A program made the position numbers and the translations under genes. The notes under the pieces were generated by a model. It was not told the origin of the DNA. It searched no databases and was given only the letters and a program-made list of their open reading frames with translations. Positions 43,604-55,234 of a DNA stretch of 64,000 nucleotides are shown one piece after another; position 1 is the stretch's first letter, and the number at the start of each line of letters is the position of its first letter. Source of the DNA: Riptortus pedestris (lineage: Eukaryota > Arthropoda > Insecta > Hemiptera > Alydidae); contig CM032231.1 of assembly GCA_019009955.1 (NCBI GenBank), positions 113,553,501-113,617,500 on the forward strand, given 5' to 3'.

Positions 43604-44704
43604 TGCCATGGAATCAAATTCTGCAATGGATGTATGAGAAAACATAATGTTAATATAAGGTTTGTTGTTAAAAGTAGAAAGATTCTATTCTACTACAAAT
43701 AAGTTATTTGTGAACATAACGTAAACCTTACAAATAACGACAGTTCATAAAAATAAAGAGTACTAAAAGTGTATGTAAATAAAACGCCAATAATGTTATT
43801 TTTCATTGAAATACAGTGAACGTCCTCGAATTTTCAATTCTCTTTCTAAAATGTAAATCATTGTTGATCATCTTACACTAAATAAAGAAATAAAAAATAA
43901 AAGAAAGAATTTTTTCCCCTCAGAGGTGGAAGCTAATTGTTTATGAAAATAAATTGCAAAACAAATACTGAATTTTGATATTGGGCAGGCCGTGAGCACG
44001 ATATGAGCTAATTGAAAAACAGAGTGTTATCAGAAGTGTTTGCATTCGTTTCTATCCTTATCATTTCCGCCTAAATAATTCCACTGATAATACGATTGCA
44101 GAGTGCAGGACACAGGGTTGGCGATAGCAATTATCAATAACAGTGCCAGTTATTAAATGAGGACACGACAGCAAACCATTGGCGTAACAATTCAAATCAG
44201 TGAAATTTCTCTAGGTCGTTTATTTTGATAATACTCTATAATCCATTTACATTTTATTTATCTATTTGAAATATTTTTTTTTTACTTTGATAAAAACCAT
44301 TTTACTCTCTGCGCTGCAATTTAATATCAGTTCCTCCCAGATTCATGAAATGTACTATATATATTATTTGTTTATCTCTATAAACACTTCTGTAAAATCA
44401 TATAGGTATATGATTACAATTTAATATACCCTACTTTTGATGAACCTAAGTCTAAAAGAAACTTTTTATTGATGACCTATGATATTTAATTGAGACACAT
44501 TGATGCATAAAGTCAATTGAGTGCTAGTCATAAATACCATTAGTTAAATGTTGAAATTTCAAAAAGGCATACATACGGACGACTAAACTGGGTTTATTAC
44601 GGTTCCCCTATTTCCGTCCAATGACTTTTGAACTAATATGAAATTGAAAGTGAATTGTATAATATTACAATAATATATTGTATAATATTCCCGCATTTAG
44701 TTTT
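43604..44704. other. Spacer with possible conserved noncoding sequence
   Basis: From about 43980 to 44200 the sequence is non-repetitive and richer in GATA/TTATC-type motifs (TCCTTATCATTTCCG; GCGATAGCAATTATC). Elsewhere nothing recognised. Confidence 0.3.
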
Positions 44705-45190
44705 AGCTGATTTCCCTTTGGGGGAAATCAGTTATTGAAGTTTTACTCGTGTTGGGATATTCAAAATATTTCTTCAAATGTTCTATCCTATCCAGGAGTG
44801 ACGAAAATGGCCCATTCATTTTTGTATGATCGTTACCAAACTCGATACCAAAACGTTTTTTGTAAAAAGGAAGATCAAATTCGTTAACGACTAAAAGCGG
44901 TCCAATGGGAGGGGAGGTTTAGAGGAGGAGCATTTTGAAAATAAAAATACTTCCATTGTTAGGAAAAATTGTATATAATCAATCGCATTGAAAATGTAAT
45001 TTTATATAAATGTTTTCTCTATATTGAATACCGCCGAGATATCAGTAAACCCCCACTCCTTCTCTTGTCACATTAGCAATAAGCTGTTATGTCATGAAGC
45101 ACTTCATAACAAAGTTAAATGCTACATATAGTCATCATTGAACTTTTATTTTGTCTGATACAAGCAAATAAGTTACGCGATGAGATCATC
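44705..45190 (+). mobile_element. HINE-like element, module B, no TA tract
   Basis: Palindromic start (AGCTGATTTCCCTTTGGGGG) and leader. The segment from the TA tract through GCGGTCGC is deleted (CCATTCATTTTTGTATGATCG). Core and B-type sequence follow to about 45190. The 3' hairpin is not found before the next repeat. Confidence 0.7.
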
Positions 45191-45279
45191 AGTTATGACT
45201 TTTCTTTATTTATTCGAAAATGTTTATTTGATCTATAATCGATATTTCGCTGATTCAGTCAGTACTAAAATTCATTTTT

Positions 45280-45892
45280 CGTTGAATAATGGTAACATTA
45301 CTAAACTGAAATGAGTGAAGAAAGTGAAACATTTTGCAATAGAGTGAAGAAAGTAATCACTTTCTTCACAAGTGAAGAAAGTGAATTGCCTTCTTAATTA
45401 GTAATAAGTATAAATAAAAAAATAATTTTAAGTTGGAAATTAAATGCTTTTAAATGTTTCTTAACATTGTAAGAATTTGTTTTAACAAAATAAATTGAAA
45501 TGTGAATGAATAATTGGTGGAAATAATCAATATATTTTAAAATTTAAATAAAATAATAATTATTTTCCTTGTTTATAACCTGCACTTGCTTATAACTGCA
45601 CTACTTCACAATCATCACTAGTTGTTTTATAACTATGCTTATAACCTTTCACAACCATGCTTATAACCTACCAACAACATAACATGATCTTCACAACATC
45701 CTAATTTTGTTCATATTCTGGTTAGATCTGATCATGTATTACACGATTACAGAAAAAAATGAATATTACACTCGTGACGAAAGTAGAATTTACAACTCTC
45801 GTGAAATTACCATACTCGCTTCGCTCGTGTGTGTAAACGTTTCACTCGAGTTGTAAAATTATCTACTTTCGTCACTTGTATAATAAATAACT
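45280..45892 (-). mobile_element. 0.6-kb interspersed repeat, copy 2
   Basis: Reverse complement of the copy at 19786-20374, well over 80% similar by eye. It has an extra AAGTGAAGAAAGTGA-type duplication at 45340-45385. The hairpin with CTTCGCTCG in its loop lies at 45760-45880. It again sits between HINE-like type-B sequences. Confidence 0.8.
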
Positions 45893-45893
45893 A

Positions 45894-46236
45894 TTTTTAT
45901 TGACTGAAATCGGATTAGTCCTGGTTTATAGAGGTGGGAATTAGAAAACCCAATATATATTCGTTATTTTGAGTCAGATCATAAAATGTTATTGAACCAA
46001 TCTTGTTAAAGTTTTAATATTCTACAATTGTTCTCTATGCCTTTTTTATTAACTCAAGTATTAAGCAAATATTTCACATTTTCTAGTTTTCTGTCATCAA
46101 TGCCCCCACAGCAATCCCCTTCTACTAGTCGTTTTTTTACATTTAAAAAGGAGTACACGTGGAAGTATGAGATCAGTAATGTTATACCATCACTTCCGAT
46201 ATCTGTTTAATTGAAGCAGTCCCTGCGTGACGGGCT
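45894..46236 (+). mobile_element. HINE-like fragment, module B
   Basis: GACTGAAATCGGATTAG, TTTATAGAGGTGGGAATT, TTCTACAATTGTTCTCTATG, GCAGTCCCTGCGTGACGGGC. Resumes core and 3' end right after the 0.6-kb repeat, in the same orientation as 44705-45190. It may be a second copy rather than a continuation, because core sequence is present on both sides. Confidence 0.65.
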
Positions 46237-46549
46237 CTGATTTCTAAATAAATATTTAGAAACGTCTGTTGAATGAGAGGTCATTCTGACCGCAGGCCAT
46301 TTATCATACGCATGGACGGTGCTAATGCCTCCAAAAGATGGCCGATAACGGTTATTTAAGCTAAAGAGTTAATTTTAACTCTGTGAATGGATACTTTACG
46401 TTGTACATGTCGGCGGAAAGCTTTTTCATGTTGTTCTTATGCTTGAAAAAACTTTGCCTCGAGTCAGTTACTAAACAAGAGCGATAGCCTTTAAGGCTTT
46501 AGCTCAATATTAACCAAGCCCAAAGAAGAATTACAACATTCATGTACGT

Positions 46550-46597
<48 letters not shown>

Positions 46598-46614
46598 AAC
46601 TCACTAACACTTTT
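46237..46614. other. Spacer with (TA)n
   Basis: A TA tract at about 46552-46594 is followed closely by the next HINE-like start. The 46250-46420 part is less AT-rich (GACCGCAGGCC; AAGATGGCCGATAACG), with no assignment. Confidence 0.4.
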
Positions 46615-47407
46615 AGCAGAGTTCCCTTAAGGGAATTCAGCGCTCGGGAGCTACTCATGACGTGGTTCTTTGAAAAATCTCCTAAAATGTCCATCGATCC
46701 AACCCAGAAGATGACGAAAATGAGGTCCTTTCAAAACTGTATATATATCCCATTAAAGGAAGGAATTTCGAAAAATATTTATATCTCCGTTATTATGTGT
46801 TAGATCAAAATTCTGTATAGAACCAATCATTTTGCAAATATGATGTTCTATAAATGTACTTATGTAGGTTTTTTTTTTTTTTTTTTTTTACCATGTTGCT
46901 TATTAACGGAGATATTTGCATTTTCCAGTTTTCGGCCTTCTATAAACCCCCACTCCTACTCATGTCATATTAACAATAAGCTGTTGCAAGTAAGCCCTTA
47001 AGGGAAATCAGCTATTGAGGTCGTACTCATGACGCGATTTTCGAAAATGTTCTTCAAATGTCCATCGATCCTACCCAGGAGATGACGAAAATGAGGTCGC
47101 AATTTTTGTTTGATCGTTACCAAACTCGATATTTAATCGTTTTATGTAAAAAGAAAGATCAAGTTCGTTAATGGCTGAAATCTACCAGTGGGAGGGGGGG
47201 GGGGGTTAGAGTCGGGGATTTTTGAAAATTCGAAATATCTCCGTTACCATAGGTCGGATCGAAAAATTATTATTATGGAACATTTTATTTCAAGACAATA
47301 CCAAACATTGTTCTCATTGAACGTTTACTTTTGCAGATAGATCCAAATGCGCGACGCACGTGGAAAATCTGCTTAGTTAATGCAGCCACTGCTTGAAGGA
47401 CTTTTTA
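46615..47407 (+). mobile_element. HINE-like element, module B, with a second copy inside
   Basis: The outer copy starts AGCAGAGTTCCCTTAAGGG and has a deleted TA region and a B module. Near 46993 another 5' start appears (CCCTTAAGGGAAATCAGC) with leader and core to about 47271. After that the outer B module resumes (TATTATGGAACATTTTATTTC) and ends at the 3' hairpin (47377-47407, mutated: GCAGCCACTGCTTG). Leader and core occur twice but the 3' end only once. Confidence 0.75.
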
Positions 47408-48390
47408 TATTTTTAAGAGTTTCTGCGAGGGCGTGGCTTAGTGCAGCCATCTGAACCATTATGTCCAGGACTTCGTGATATACGAAGATATCATACTGAT
47501 ATACGATTTCATATTTCCAAGTCGCTAAACAATCATAATGCTTATTACTGTCATAAGTGGAATATACTACAAGTTATTTGATATTTAAATAAACCTGAGT
47601 TTAACGAATGTTAAACCGCTGTCGTATTAAATTTAACCCAGGTAAATACTCCCATTTAGCTTTTGCAAGGCGGGAGATATATACAGTTTTGTGAGTCGGA
47701 TAAGACCAGGTGCTTATGTGTTCCTAGCCTGCTGATAGGATTATAAGGGGTTACACATAGCTGAGTCCTAACGAAGCACCACTGGAAAACCTAATATTAA
47801 ACCGTAAGGGGATATATGTGGTGCGAAATAGAGAGAAGGTCTAATATACAGCAACACTCAGCACCACAAAACTGAGCAGAGAATTAACTCACTACCGCAT
47901 TATCACTGAAGTAGTCTTTAAGTGCTCGTATGTACTGTAAATGAAAACGTATTAGTGTATTTCATGTATAGAATATACGATTTTACAATAGGTCACAGTT
48001 CACTTTTGTGAGAGTGTGTGTGGGAGTCTGCATGTTTTGTATAGGTTTATAACTGAAATAAGATAACAAACAAACAAATTAGCGATAACCGAAAAAAAAA
48101 AAAAACCTTTACCATAAATACAACACATATTAGAAAATTTAGTAGAAGGGCATATAAAATGAGAGTCTCACAAAATCATCTTTGTGTCGGAAGTAAAATA
48201 TTTAAAAACCATTGGTATATTTTTAAACAAAGAATATTTGCATTTAATAAATTAGGGAAGTGCGATAAATAGTTTTACTCCTGAAAATGACAGGCTTTTC
48301 TTAGAATATTTTATGGTCGAGAGCTTGAAGCATACATACTCTTATGACATTTTGCGATTGAGTGCTGTACTAATTTTGTAAAACAAGTTC
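47408..48390. other. Unassigned spacer
   Basis: Nearly 1 kb without recognised repeats, RNA genes or coding frames. Confidence 0.4.
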
Positions 48391-48496
48391 ATGGGAAAAT
48401 CAGCTATTGAGGTTGTACTCATGACGGAATTTTCGAAATTTTTCTTCAAATGTCAATCGATCCTACCTAGTAGATGACGAAAATGAGGTCCGTTAA

Positions 48497-48560
<64 letters not shown>

Positions 48561-49126
48561 CTGTTACCACTCTAGCGGTCGCAATTTTTGTTTGATCGTT
48601 ACCAAACTCGGAATTTAATCGTTTTATGTAAAAAGGAAGATCAAGTTCGTTAATGGCTGAAATCGGACCAGTGGGAGGGAGGGGTTTAGAGGGGAGATTT
48701 TTGAAAATTCAAAATATCTCCGTTATTATGCGTCGGATCGAAAAATTGATATAGTATAAATCTTGATCCAAATTAAATTTACTATAAATATTGTTCTATA
48801 CATTAATTCTGTATCTTGAATATTAACCGAGATATTTGCATTTGTATTCTACATGTGGTCGCCAGGAGTGGCTATGTTCGGACTTTCCGCCGAGAGCTCT
48901 GGCGTCCGTTTCCATAACTATTCCTCCCTCGTGAATAGGTTTAGAGAGGTTCGGTTAACTGTTTTTTGGGGCGAAAAACTACTGGGTTATTACGCCCTAA
49001 ATAATGTTTTAGGTTTAGAGGTTTCTTACTACTACAGTTGTTATTAGGTAGATTTCTCTATTGTAAAACTTCACGTTGGAAATCTGCTTAGTTTACGCAG
49101 CCCCTGCGTGACGGACTTTTTTTTAG
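48391..49126 (+). mobile_element. HINE-like element, module A, carrying a 64-bp insert
   Basis: The 5' palindrome is half lost (GGGAAAATCAGCTATTGAGG). TA tract at 48500-48556, core and 3' end are intact. Module A is interrupted at 48947-49010 by a foreign 64-bp segment flanked by AGGTTTAGAG on both sides. The same insert is present in the copy at 59311-60070. Confidence 0.85.
48947..49010 (-). mobile_element. Tiny retrotransposon 3' tail inside a HINE-like copy
   Basis: GTTAACTGTTTTTTGGGG, GCGAAAAACTACTGGG and TTATTACGCCC. The part GAAAAACTACT...GTTAT...CGCCCT closely resembles 24744-24772, in the 3' untranslated region of the split non-LTR element. It is flanked by a 10-bp duplication (48937-48946 and 49011-49020). 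Confidence 0.65.
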
Positions 49127-49343
49127 CTGAGATCAGTATTCCTTACCCCGTAAAAAGTAGGTTCGTTATATTAATTTGATGGATGATTTTTTTTTCTATT
49201 CATAAGTTCCCCAAGATAAATATAAGAACTTCTTTAACAAGCAGTAATTAGAATATAAAAAAAAATTGTAATAATAAGAGAAAAAAAGATCAAGAAAAAA
49301 CCGAATCTAAAAAAAAAATAAACATATTAAAGGAAAATAAAAT

Positions 49344-49816
49344 AAAAGTCCGTCACGCAGGGGCTGCGTAAACAAAGCAGATTTCCCACGTGAAGTTTTA
49401 CAGTAGAGAAATCTGCCCAATAACAGCTGTAGTAGGAAGGGATCTATAAACCTATTCACGAGGGACGAATAGTTCCGGAAACGGCCACCAGAGCTCTCGG
49501 CGGAAAGTCCTGAACATGGCGGAGTCCTGCCGACCACACACACAATACAAATGCAAATATCTCTGTTAATATTCAAGATACCGAATAAATGTATAGAACA
49601 ATATTTCTAGTAAATTTAATTTACAATAAGATTGATTCTATACAATATTTCGATCCGACGCATAATAACGGAGATATTTTGAATTTTCAAAAATCCCCCC
49701 TCCCACTGGTCCGATTTCAGCCATTAACGAACTTGATCTTCCTTTTTACATAAAACGATTAAATTCCGAGTTTGGTAACGATCAAACAAAAATTACGACC
49801 GCTAGAGCGTTAACAG

Positions 49817-49876
<60 letters not shown>

Positions 49877-50016
49877 ATATACATATATATATAATTTTGA
49901 ACGGACCTCATTTTCGTCATCTCCTGGGTAGGATCGATGGACATTTGAAGAAATTTTTCGAAACTCGCGTCATGAGTACGACCTCAATAGCTGATTTCCC
50001 TTAAGTGAAATCTGCT
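49344..50016 (-). mobile_element. HINE-like element, module A, complete
   Basis: Minus-strand copy with both termini. The hairpin CGCAGGGGCTGCG is intact, module A clear, and the G-tract reduced. The TA tract is long (49822-49892, with short interruptions). The leader is nearly consensus and the palindrome has one change (CCCTTAAGTG). Confidence 0.88.
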
Positions 50017-51218
50017 ATAATTTGAATGCATGATGTATTGAAGAAGTAATGCAATCCAAGAGATTACTTGTCCTTTATTCACCATTGTTTGCATACATAA
50101 CCCCTTAATATTTTATAATTGATGTTTATAAATGACATAAAATAATTGGAAACAACAAAAAGCAGATCGTACTTTGCAATGGGCCAATAATGTCTACTAA
50201 GTGTGATGCTTTTCATTAGTTTTGGTCTTGGTCTTTCCAATAGTTTACAGTCAAATATTAATTGGTCGTATGTCTGTACTGTTCGTCCGTCACATATGTA
50301 CTGGCTGTTTTTAATAATTTTAAATATATGCAAATAACTTTTTGACGGTCCATGTCCTTTAAGTACTTGAGTTTTTCTGTTATTAAATTATTTTTAACAT
50401 TTTTCTTTGTCCCATGTAATTTAAAAAATGTGTATAAATGTTTTGGTTCACAATCAGTACAGTTTGTTACATACACATTGACCGGAAATACATTATTTTT
50501 TGCTCTTAATATAGCGGCCGGCAGGAGTCTCAGTGACATTCTGTCAATTTAAGCCTTATTCCTCTCTTCTGCGACTGTAATTTTGAATAGATTATGAGAT
50601 CAGAGCACATCAATATCCAGCTTATATGCCTCTTTATATTATTGAAGAGATAAGTTAAGCGGAAAGCATATTTCACAAAAGATGGAATACAAAGAGGCAA
50701 TAAAGAAATATGAAATACCTCTGCCGAGCCCATTACGGCGAATGCAGAGGACATTACACTTTCAGATTGCCCCAAGTCGTGCAAAGAAAGACTGGAGAAA
50801 AAGCTTTTCCCTTCAAATATTTTTGTGTTTCTGATACACCCGAGCACATTTGAATGGCCGTGAAGCTCATTTATCATAAAAGTTTTGGGTCCTGTTATTC
50901 GGATTTTCCAACGCCATAACTTATGAAAAAGTTGATGTAATACTTCAACAGTTACTCCATTCGTAGACTTTTCTGCCCCATTTCTGAACAATGAAAGTTT
51001 ACTCGACTACGTTTAATGTACGAAGTTTTTGCACGAAACAAAGGCCTTCCGTGTCATTTACTTTTCAGAATTGTAGATAGCAAATGCTCTACGTTATAAT
51101 ATATGTTAGGAAAAGTAAAAAGGATGACAAGACAAAGAGAATAAATATATAGAGTTTGGTTAAAAGTATAAATATGATTTATTTTTTTTATTTAAAAAAA
51201 AACAAATTATTTAAATGT
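50017..51218. other. Spacer with two unassigned minus-strand frames
   Basis: Minus-strand frames at 50258-50539 (93 codons) and 50530-50991 (153 codons) overlap slightly in different frames. The longer begins with FRNGAEKSTNGV and LHQLFHKLW, which faintly recalls the start of some non-LTR RT domains; the rest matches nothing I recognise. The shorter frame has a C-x-x-C (CTDCEP) only. Composition from about 50530 to 50960 is less AT-rich than usual. They could be a decayed transposon or chance frames. Confidence 0.3.
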
Positions 51219-51432
51219 ATTTATTATCTTCCACTTTACAACTAACACATTGGGACAGGTTATCTACAGGTTACCACCCTTTTCTACCCAGGGTGGGACT
51301 AAGGATTTTATTTAGTGAATTCCGTCACTAAATAAACTCCTATAGCCCAGGGCGAGAATCGAACTCGCCACACTAGATTTACTATGTGAGATTAAGGTCG
51401 ACGCTTTAACTCACATGGCTAATCTGAGCCCC
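51219..51432 (-). mobile_element. tRNA-derived SINE
   Basis: Minus-strand full-length copy. It has the tRNA-like head GGGGCTCAGATTAGCCATG, B box GAGTTCGATTCTCGCC, body (CCCACCCTGGGTAG) and tail (TGGAAGATAATAAATAC). It joins a second, oppositely oriented SINE piece. Confidence 0.85.
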
Positions 51433-51440
51433 AAAAATTC

Positions 51441-51545
51441 ATTAAAAAAAATCCTTAGTCCCACCTTGGCTAGAAAAGGGTGGTAACCTGTAGATAACCC
51501 GCCCCAATTAGCCTTAGTTGCAAAATGTGGATGTTAATAAATAAT
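51441..51545 (+). mobile_element. SINE 3' half
   Basis: AAAATCCTTAGTCCCACC, GGGTGGTAACCTGTAG, CCCAATTAGCCTTAGTTGC and GTGGATGTTAATAAAT. Head-to-head with 51219-51432, so the pair can fold back. Confidence 0.75.
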
Positions 51546-51720
51546 GATAATAAATATGTAACATGTAATTAATTCATGTTATTTAAAAAAAAAAGATTCA
51601 TCGTAAATTGTTTATTTGAAATTAGGTAACTTTTTAAAGAAAAAAAAATATTAAAAATGTGTAATCTAAAATGATTGGGGTCGCTGTTGAATTATCGTTC
51701 CTAAATTTATGAAAACTGAA

Positions 51721-52224
51721 TTCGTCCATCACACAAGGACTGCGTAAACTAAGCAGATTTCCCACATGCTGGTATGACACATGTGATCTATTCTCATCAT
51801 ATATTTTCAATTTCCAAGTCTCTAAAATACAAAGTGTAGAAATAGAGTTTTGCTAGTGATAAATAAAACGATTAGATACTGAGTACGGGTACAGATCAAA
51901 TAAATATTTTTTTTACGTTAATAACGTATAATCTAAATTCATGAAGTCATCACACAAGATGTCTAGAATAGTAAAAGTCCGTTAAAAAGAGTATTTGGTA
52001 TTTAAGCTCGAAAGAAGACTTATCATGGTATAAGTGGGAATATGACTAAAAGAGCGTCACTTACATACATATCTAGTTTGGTAACGATGACAAAAAAATT
52101 GCTATCCCTAGAACAGAAAAAGACATATAAGTATATATAACGATGGACATTCGGGGAATGCTTCGAAAATTGCGCCATGAGAACAAACTCAATAGCTGAT
52201 TTTCCCTTAAAGGAAATATGCTAA
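51721..52224 (-). mobile_element. Old HINE-like element
   Basis: The 3' end is clear (GTCCATCACACAAGGACTGC, AAACTAAGCAGATTTCCCAC). Decayed interior and core follow (TAAAACGATTAGATACTGAG; TAGTTTGGTAACGATGAC; CTATCCCTAGAACAG). The end is leader and palindrome (GCGCCATGAGAAC; TTTTCCCTTAAAGG). Confidence 0.65.
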
Positions 52225-52316
52225 ATATAGACTTAAATCCGGGGAAATAGATTTAAAAATTCCTATAAAGGAGCATCAATATTTACTTCATATCTTCTCC
52301 TAAGAGTGAGACTCCC

Positions 52317-52807
52317 AAAAAAAATCCGTCATGCAGGGGCTGCGTAAACTAAGCAGATTTCCCACGTGGAGTTATACAATAGAGAAATCTGCCTACTAAT
52401 AACTGTAGTAGTAACGAGTATCTAAACCTATTCACGAGGACGAACAGTTACGGACACGGCCGAACTAGCTCTCGGCGGAAAGTCCCACACATAGCCAACT
52501 TTTGCCGCCAACCACACACACAATACAAATGCAAATATCTCGGTTAATATTCCAGATAGAGAATAAATGTGTAGAACAACATTTATAGAAAATTTAGTTG
52601 GCAATAAGATTCATTCTATACAACTTTTCTATCCGACGTATAACAACGGAGATATTTCGGTTTTTCAAAAATACTCCCTCTATCCCCTCCCTCCCACTGG
52701 TCCGACTTCAGCCATTAACGAACGTGATCTTTATTTTTATAAAAAACGATTATATATCGAGTTTGGTACAAATAAAAAAAAAACTACGACCACTAGAGCG
52801 TTAAAAG

Positions 52808-52860
<53 letters not shown>

Positions 52861-52980
52861 TGAACAGACCTCATTTTCGTTATTTCCTGGGTAGGATCGA
52901 TGGACGTTTGAGGAAATTTGTCAAAACTCGCAGTCATTAGTGCGACCTCAATAGCTGATTTCCCTTATGGGAAATTTTCT
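52317..52980 (-). mobile_element. HINE-like element, module A, first of a tandem pair
   Basis: Both termini are present: AAAAATCCGTCATGCAGG at the 3' side, palindrome TTTCCCTTATGGG at the 5' side. TA tract at 52814-52856. Followed by a 30-bp flank (52981-53010) that recurs after the next copy. Confidence 0.85.
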
Positions 52981-53010
52981 AAAAAGAGGCCCTTAGCGGT
53001 AAAGACAAAA
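52981..53010. repeat. 30-bp flank repeat, copy 1
   Basis: AAAAAGAGGCCCTTAGCGG followed by TAAAGACAAAA lies between the two HINE-like copies and recurs with four changes at 53651-53680. Confidence 0.8.
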
Positions 53011-53472
53011 GTCCGTCACGCAGGGGCTGCGTAAACTAAGCAGATTTCCCACATGAAGTTTTACAATAGAGAAATTTCAGAATAGAGAGTCAAACAGTTA
53101 CGGGAACGGCCCGAACTAGCTCCTGACGGAAACTCACGACTAGACCCGAAGTTGGCCGATCTCATCTCAGAAGTTGAAAACAGAAAAATGCAAATATCTC
53201 GGTTAATATTGAAGATACAGAATACATGTATGTAACATTATCTATAGTACATTTAATTTGCAATAAGATTGATTCTATACAATTTTTCGATCCGACGTAT
53301 TGTAACAGAAATATTTCAAATTTTAGAAAATCGTCTCCTTTAACCCCCCCCCCCCCCACTCCCACTTTACCGATTTCAGCCATAAACCCACTCGATCATT
53401 ATTTTTGCAATAAACGAATAAATATCGATTTTTGTAACTATAAAAGAAAATTGCGACCATGCGCTAACAGAC

Positions 53473-53532
<60 letters not shown>

Positions 53533-53650
53533 GAACGGACCTCATTTTCATCATCTCCTGGGTGGGATCGATGGACATTTGAAGAAATTTTTCGAAACTC
53601 GCGTCATGAGAACGACCTCAATAGCTGTTTTCCCTTAAGGGAAATTTGCT
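53007..53650 (-). mobile_element. HINE-like element, module C, second of a tandem pair
   Basis: Minus-strand copy with perfect hairpin, module C (GCCCGAACTAGCTCC; CCGATCTCATCTC), a C-run core (53346-53357), TA tract at 53477-53527 and palindrome CCCTTAAGGG. The different module shows it is not a simple duplication of the preceding copy. Confidence 0.88.
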
Positions 53651-53680
53651 AAAAAGAGGGCCTCAGCGGTACAGGCAAAA
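53651..53680. repeat. 30-bp flank repeat, copy 2
   Basis: AAAAAGAGGGCCTCAGCGG followed by TACAGGCAAAA; matches 52981-53010 at 26 of 30 positions by eye. Confidence 0.8.
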
Positions 53681-54227
53681 GGATTTTACAGCCATTGGCT
53701 TATGCTGGCAACGTGTTGATTACACGTAGAACAACTTTAAAATTAGTTGCCTCTGAGAAAGAACTGCTTCAGTACTTCTATATTATTATTTGAAGAAACG
53801 CACGGATTGACTCATTGTTATGCAGATTTCCGCCTGCACATTTCGAATCTAAAAGATATAGTTCTGAAGAACTGAGATGAGAGATTGTTGAGGTGAGTTT
53901 CCTCAATAAATAGCAGCAGAGAGGATAATCCAATGTGTATTTTTTTTATTATTATTCCATGATGCAGAACCACTGGTAATTGGGATTTTATCTAGCCCAT
54001 GACTTCTATAACTAAACGTGATTGAGCACACGGGGAATATCAAGTGTATTCCACTTTTTTTTTTAGAAAAGTCATGAAATAAAAAACAAAATTCAGGCCT
54101 GATTTTAACTATTTGAATGTAAAGAACAGTCCCAGGAACTAGTCAACAAACTACGGAATAGTCTGAACTATTGATTTGCTGTCCAAGTACCATGAGTAAA
54201 ATGTTGTACAGAGGACTACTCCTACGG
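53681..54227. other. Unassigned spacer
   Basis: No element or gene recognised. Confidence 0.4.
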
Positions 54228-54488
54228 GGAATTTATTCAACAAATAAGCACAAAAATTGGGATTATCTTTTGTTATATTTATTATTTTATTGTTCTTTGT
54301 GTTTTGTATGAGCTACGCGTTAGGTTAAGGCTAAGAACTCCTTTTGGGTGCTATCACCTTTTTTTTTAGCAGATTTCCCTTAAGAGAAATCAGCTATTGA
54401 GGTTGCACTCATGACGCGATTTTCGAAGTTTTTCTTCAAATGTCCATCGATCATACCCAGGAGATGCCGAAAATGAGGTCCGTCCAAA

Positions 54489-54566
<78 letters not shown>

Positions 54567-55234
54567 CTGTTACCACTCTAGCGGTCGCAATTTTTGTCTT
54601 ATCGTTACCAAACTTGATATATAATCGTTTCATGTAAAAAGAAAGATCAATTTCGTTAATGACTGAAATCGGTCCAGGGAGAGTTTAGAGGGGAGGAGTT
54701 TTGAAAATTCAAAATATCTCCGTTATTATGCGTCGGATCGAAAAATTGTATAGAATAAATCTTATTGCAAATTACATTTACTATAAATATTGTCTTATAC
54801 ATTTATTCTGTATCTTGAATATTAACCGAGATATTTGCATTTGTATTCTGTGTGTGGTCGGCAAGAGTCTGCTATGTTCGGACGCAGCCGAGAGCTCTGG
54901 TGGCCGTTTCCGTAACTATTCGTCCCTCGTGAATAGGTTTAGAGGTTTCTTACTACTACAGTTATTAGGCGGATTTCTCTATTGTATAACTTCACGTGGG
55001 AAATCTACTTAGTTTACGCAGCTCCTGCGTGACGGACTTTTATAATGTCCTTTAAGGACTTCAAAGGGGTTAGGGAGCCCCTTATTAATTGTGTATTTTA
55101 AATAATATAGGGTAGAAGTGTTGTATTATTGTTATAAGTATTTTATTATTTTAATGTATTCAAAGACCAAATAACCAAGTAAAAATAAAGCATATAGGGA
55201 ATTTATTCGACTAATAAGCACAAAAATTGGGATT
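54228..55234. mobile_element. Insertion flanked by 37-bp direct repeats, split by a HINE-like copy
   Basis: GGAATTTATTCAACAAATAA with GCACAAAAATTGGGATT (54228-54264) recurs with two changes at 55198-55234. Leaving out the HINE-like copy (54368-55041), the enclosed sequence is about 259 bp and ends AAATAACCAAGTAAAAATAAAG. It looks like a short retroposon with a long target duplication. No head or promoter is recognised. Confidence 0.55.
54368..55041 (+). mobile_element. HINE-like element, module A, complete
   Basis: Starts after a T run (AGCAGATTTCCCTTAAG). TA tract at 54491-54561, core with shortened G-run, module A with a small deletion (GGACGCAGCCGAGAGC), and intact hairpin with GCTCC loop. 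The Tyr-Ile frames on both strands come from the TA tract. Confidence 0.88.

Noticed and set aside
52567..52863. Open frames with long Tyr-Ile repeats (also near 2500, 16239, 31312, 39894, 46491, 53226, 54440, 55613 and 58338)
   Set aside because: Both strands of (TA)n read as alternating Tyr and Ile without stops. These frames are by-products of the microsatellite.
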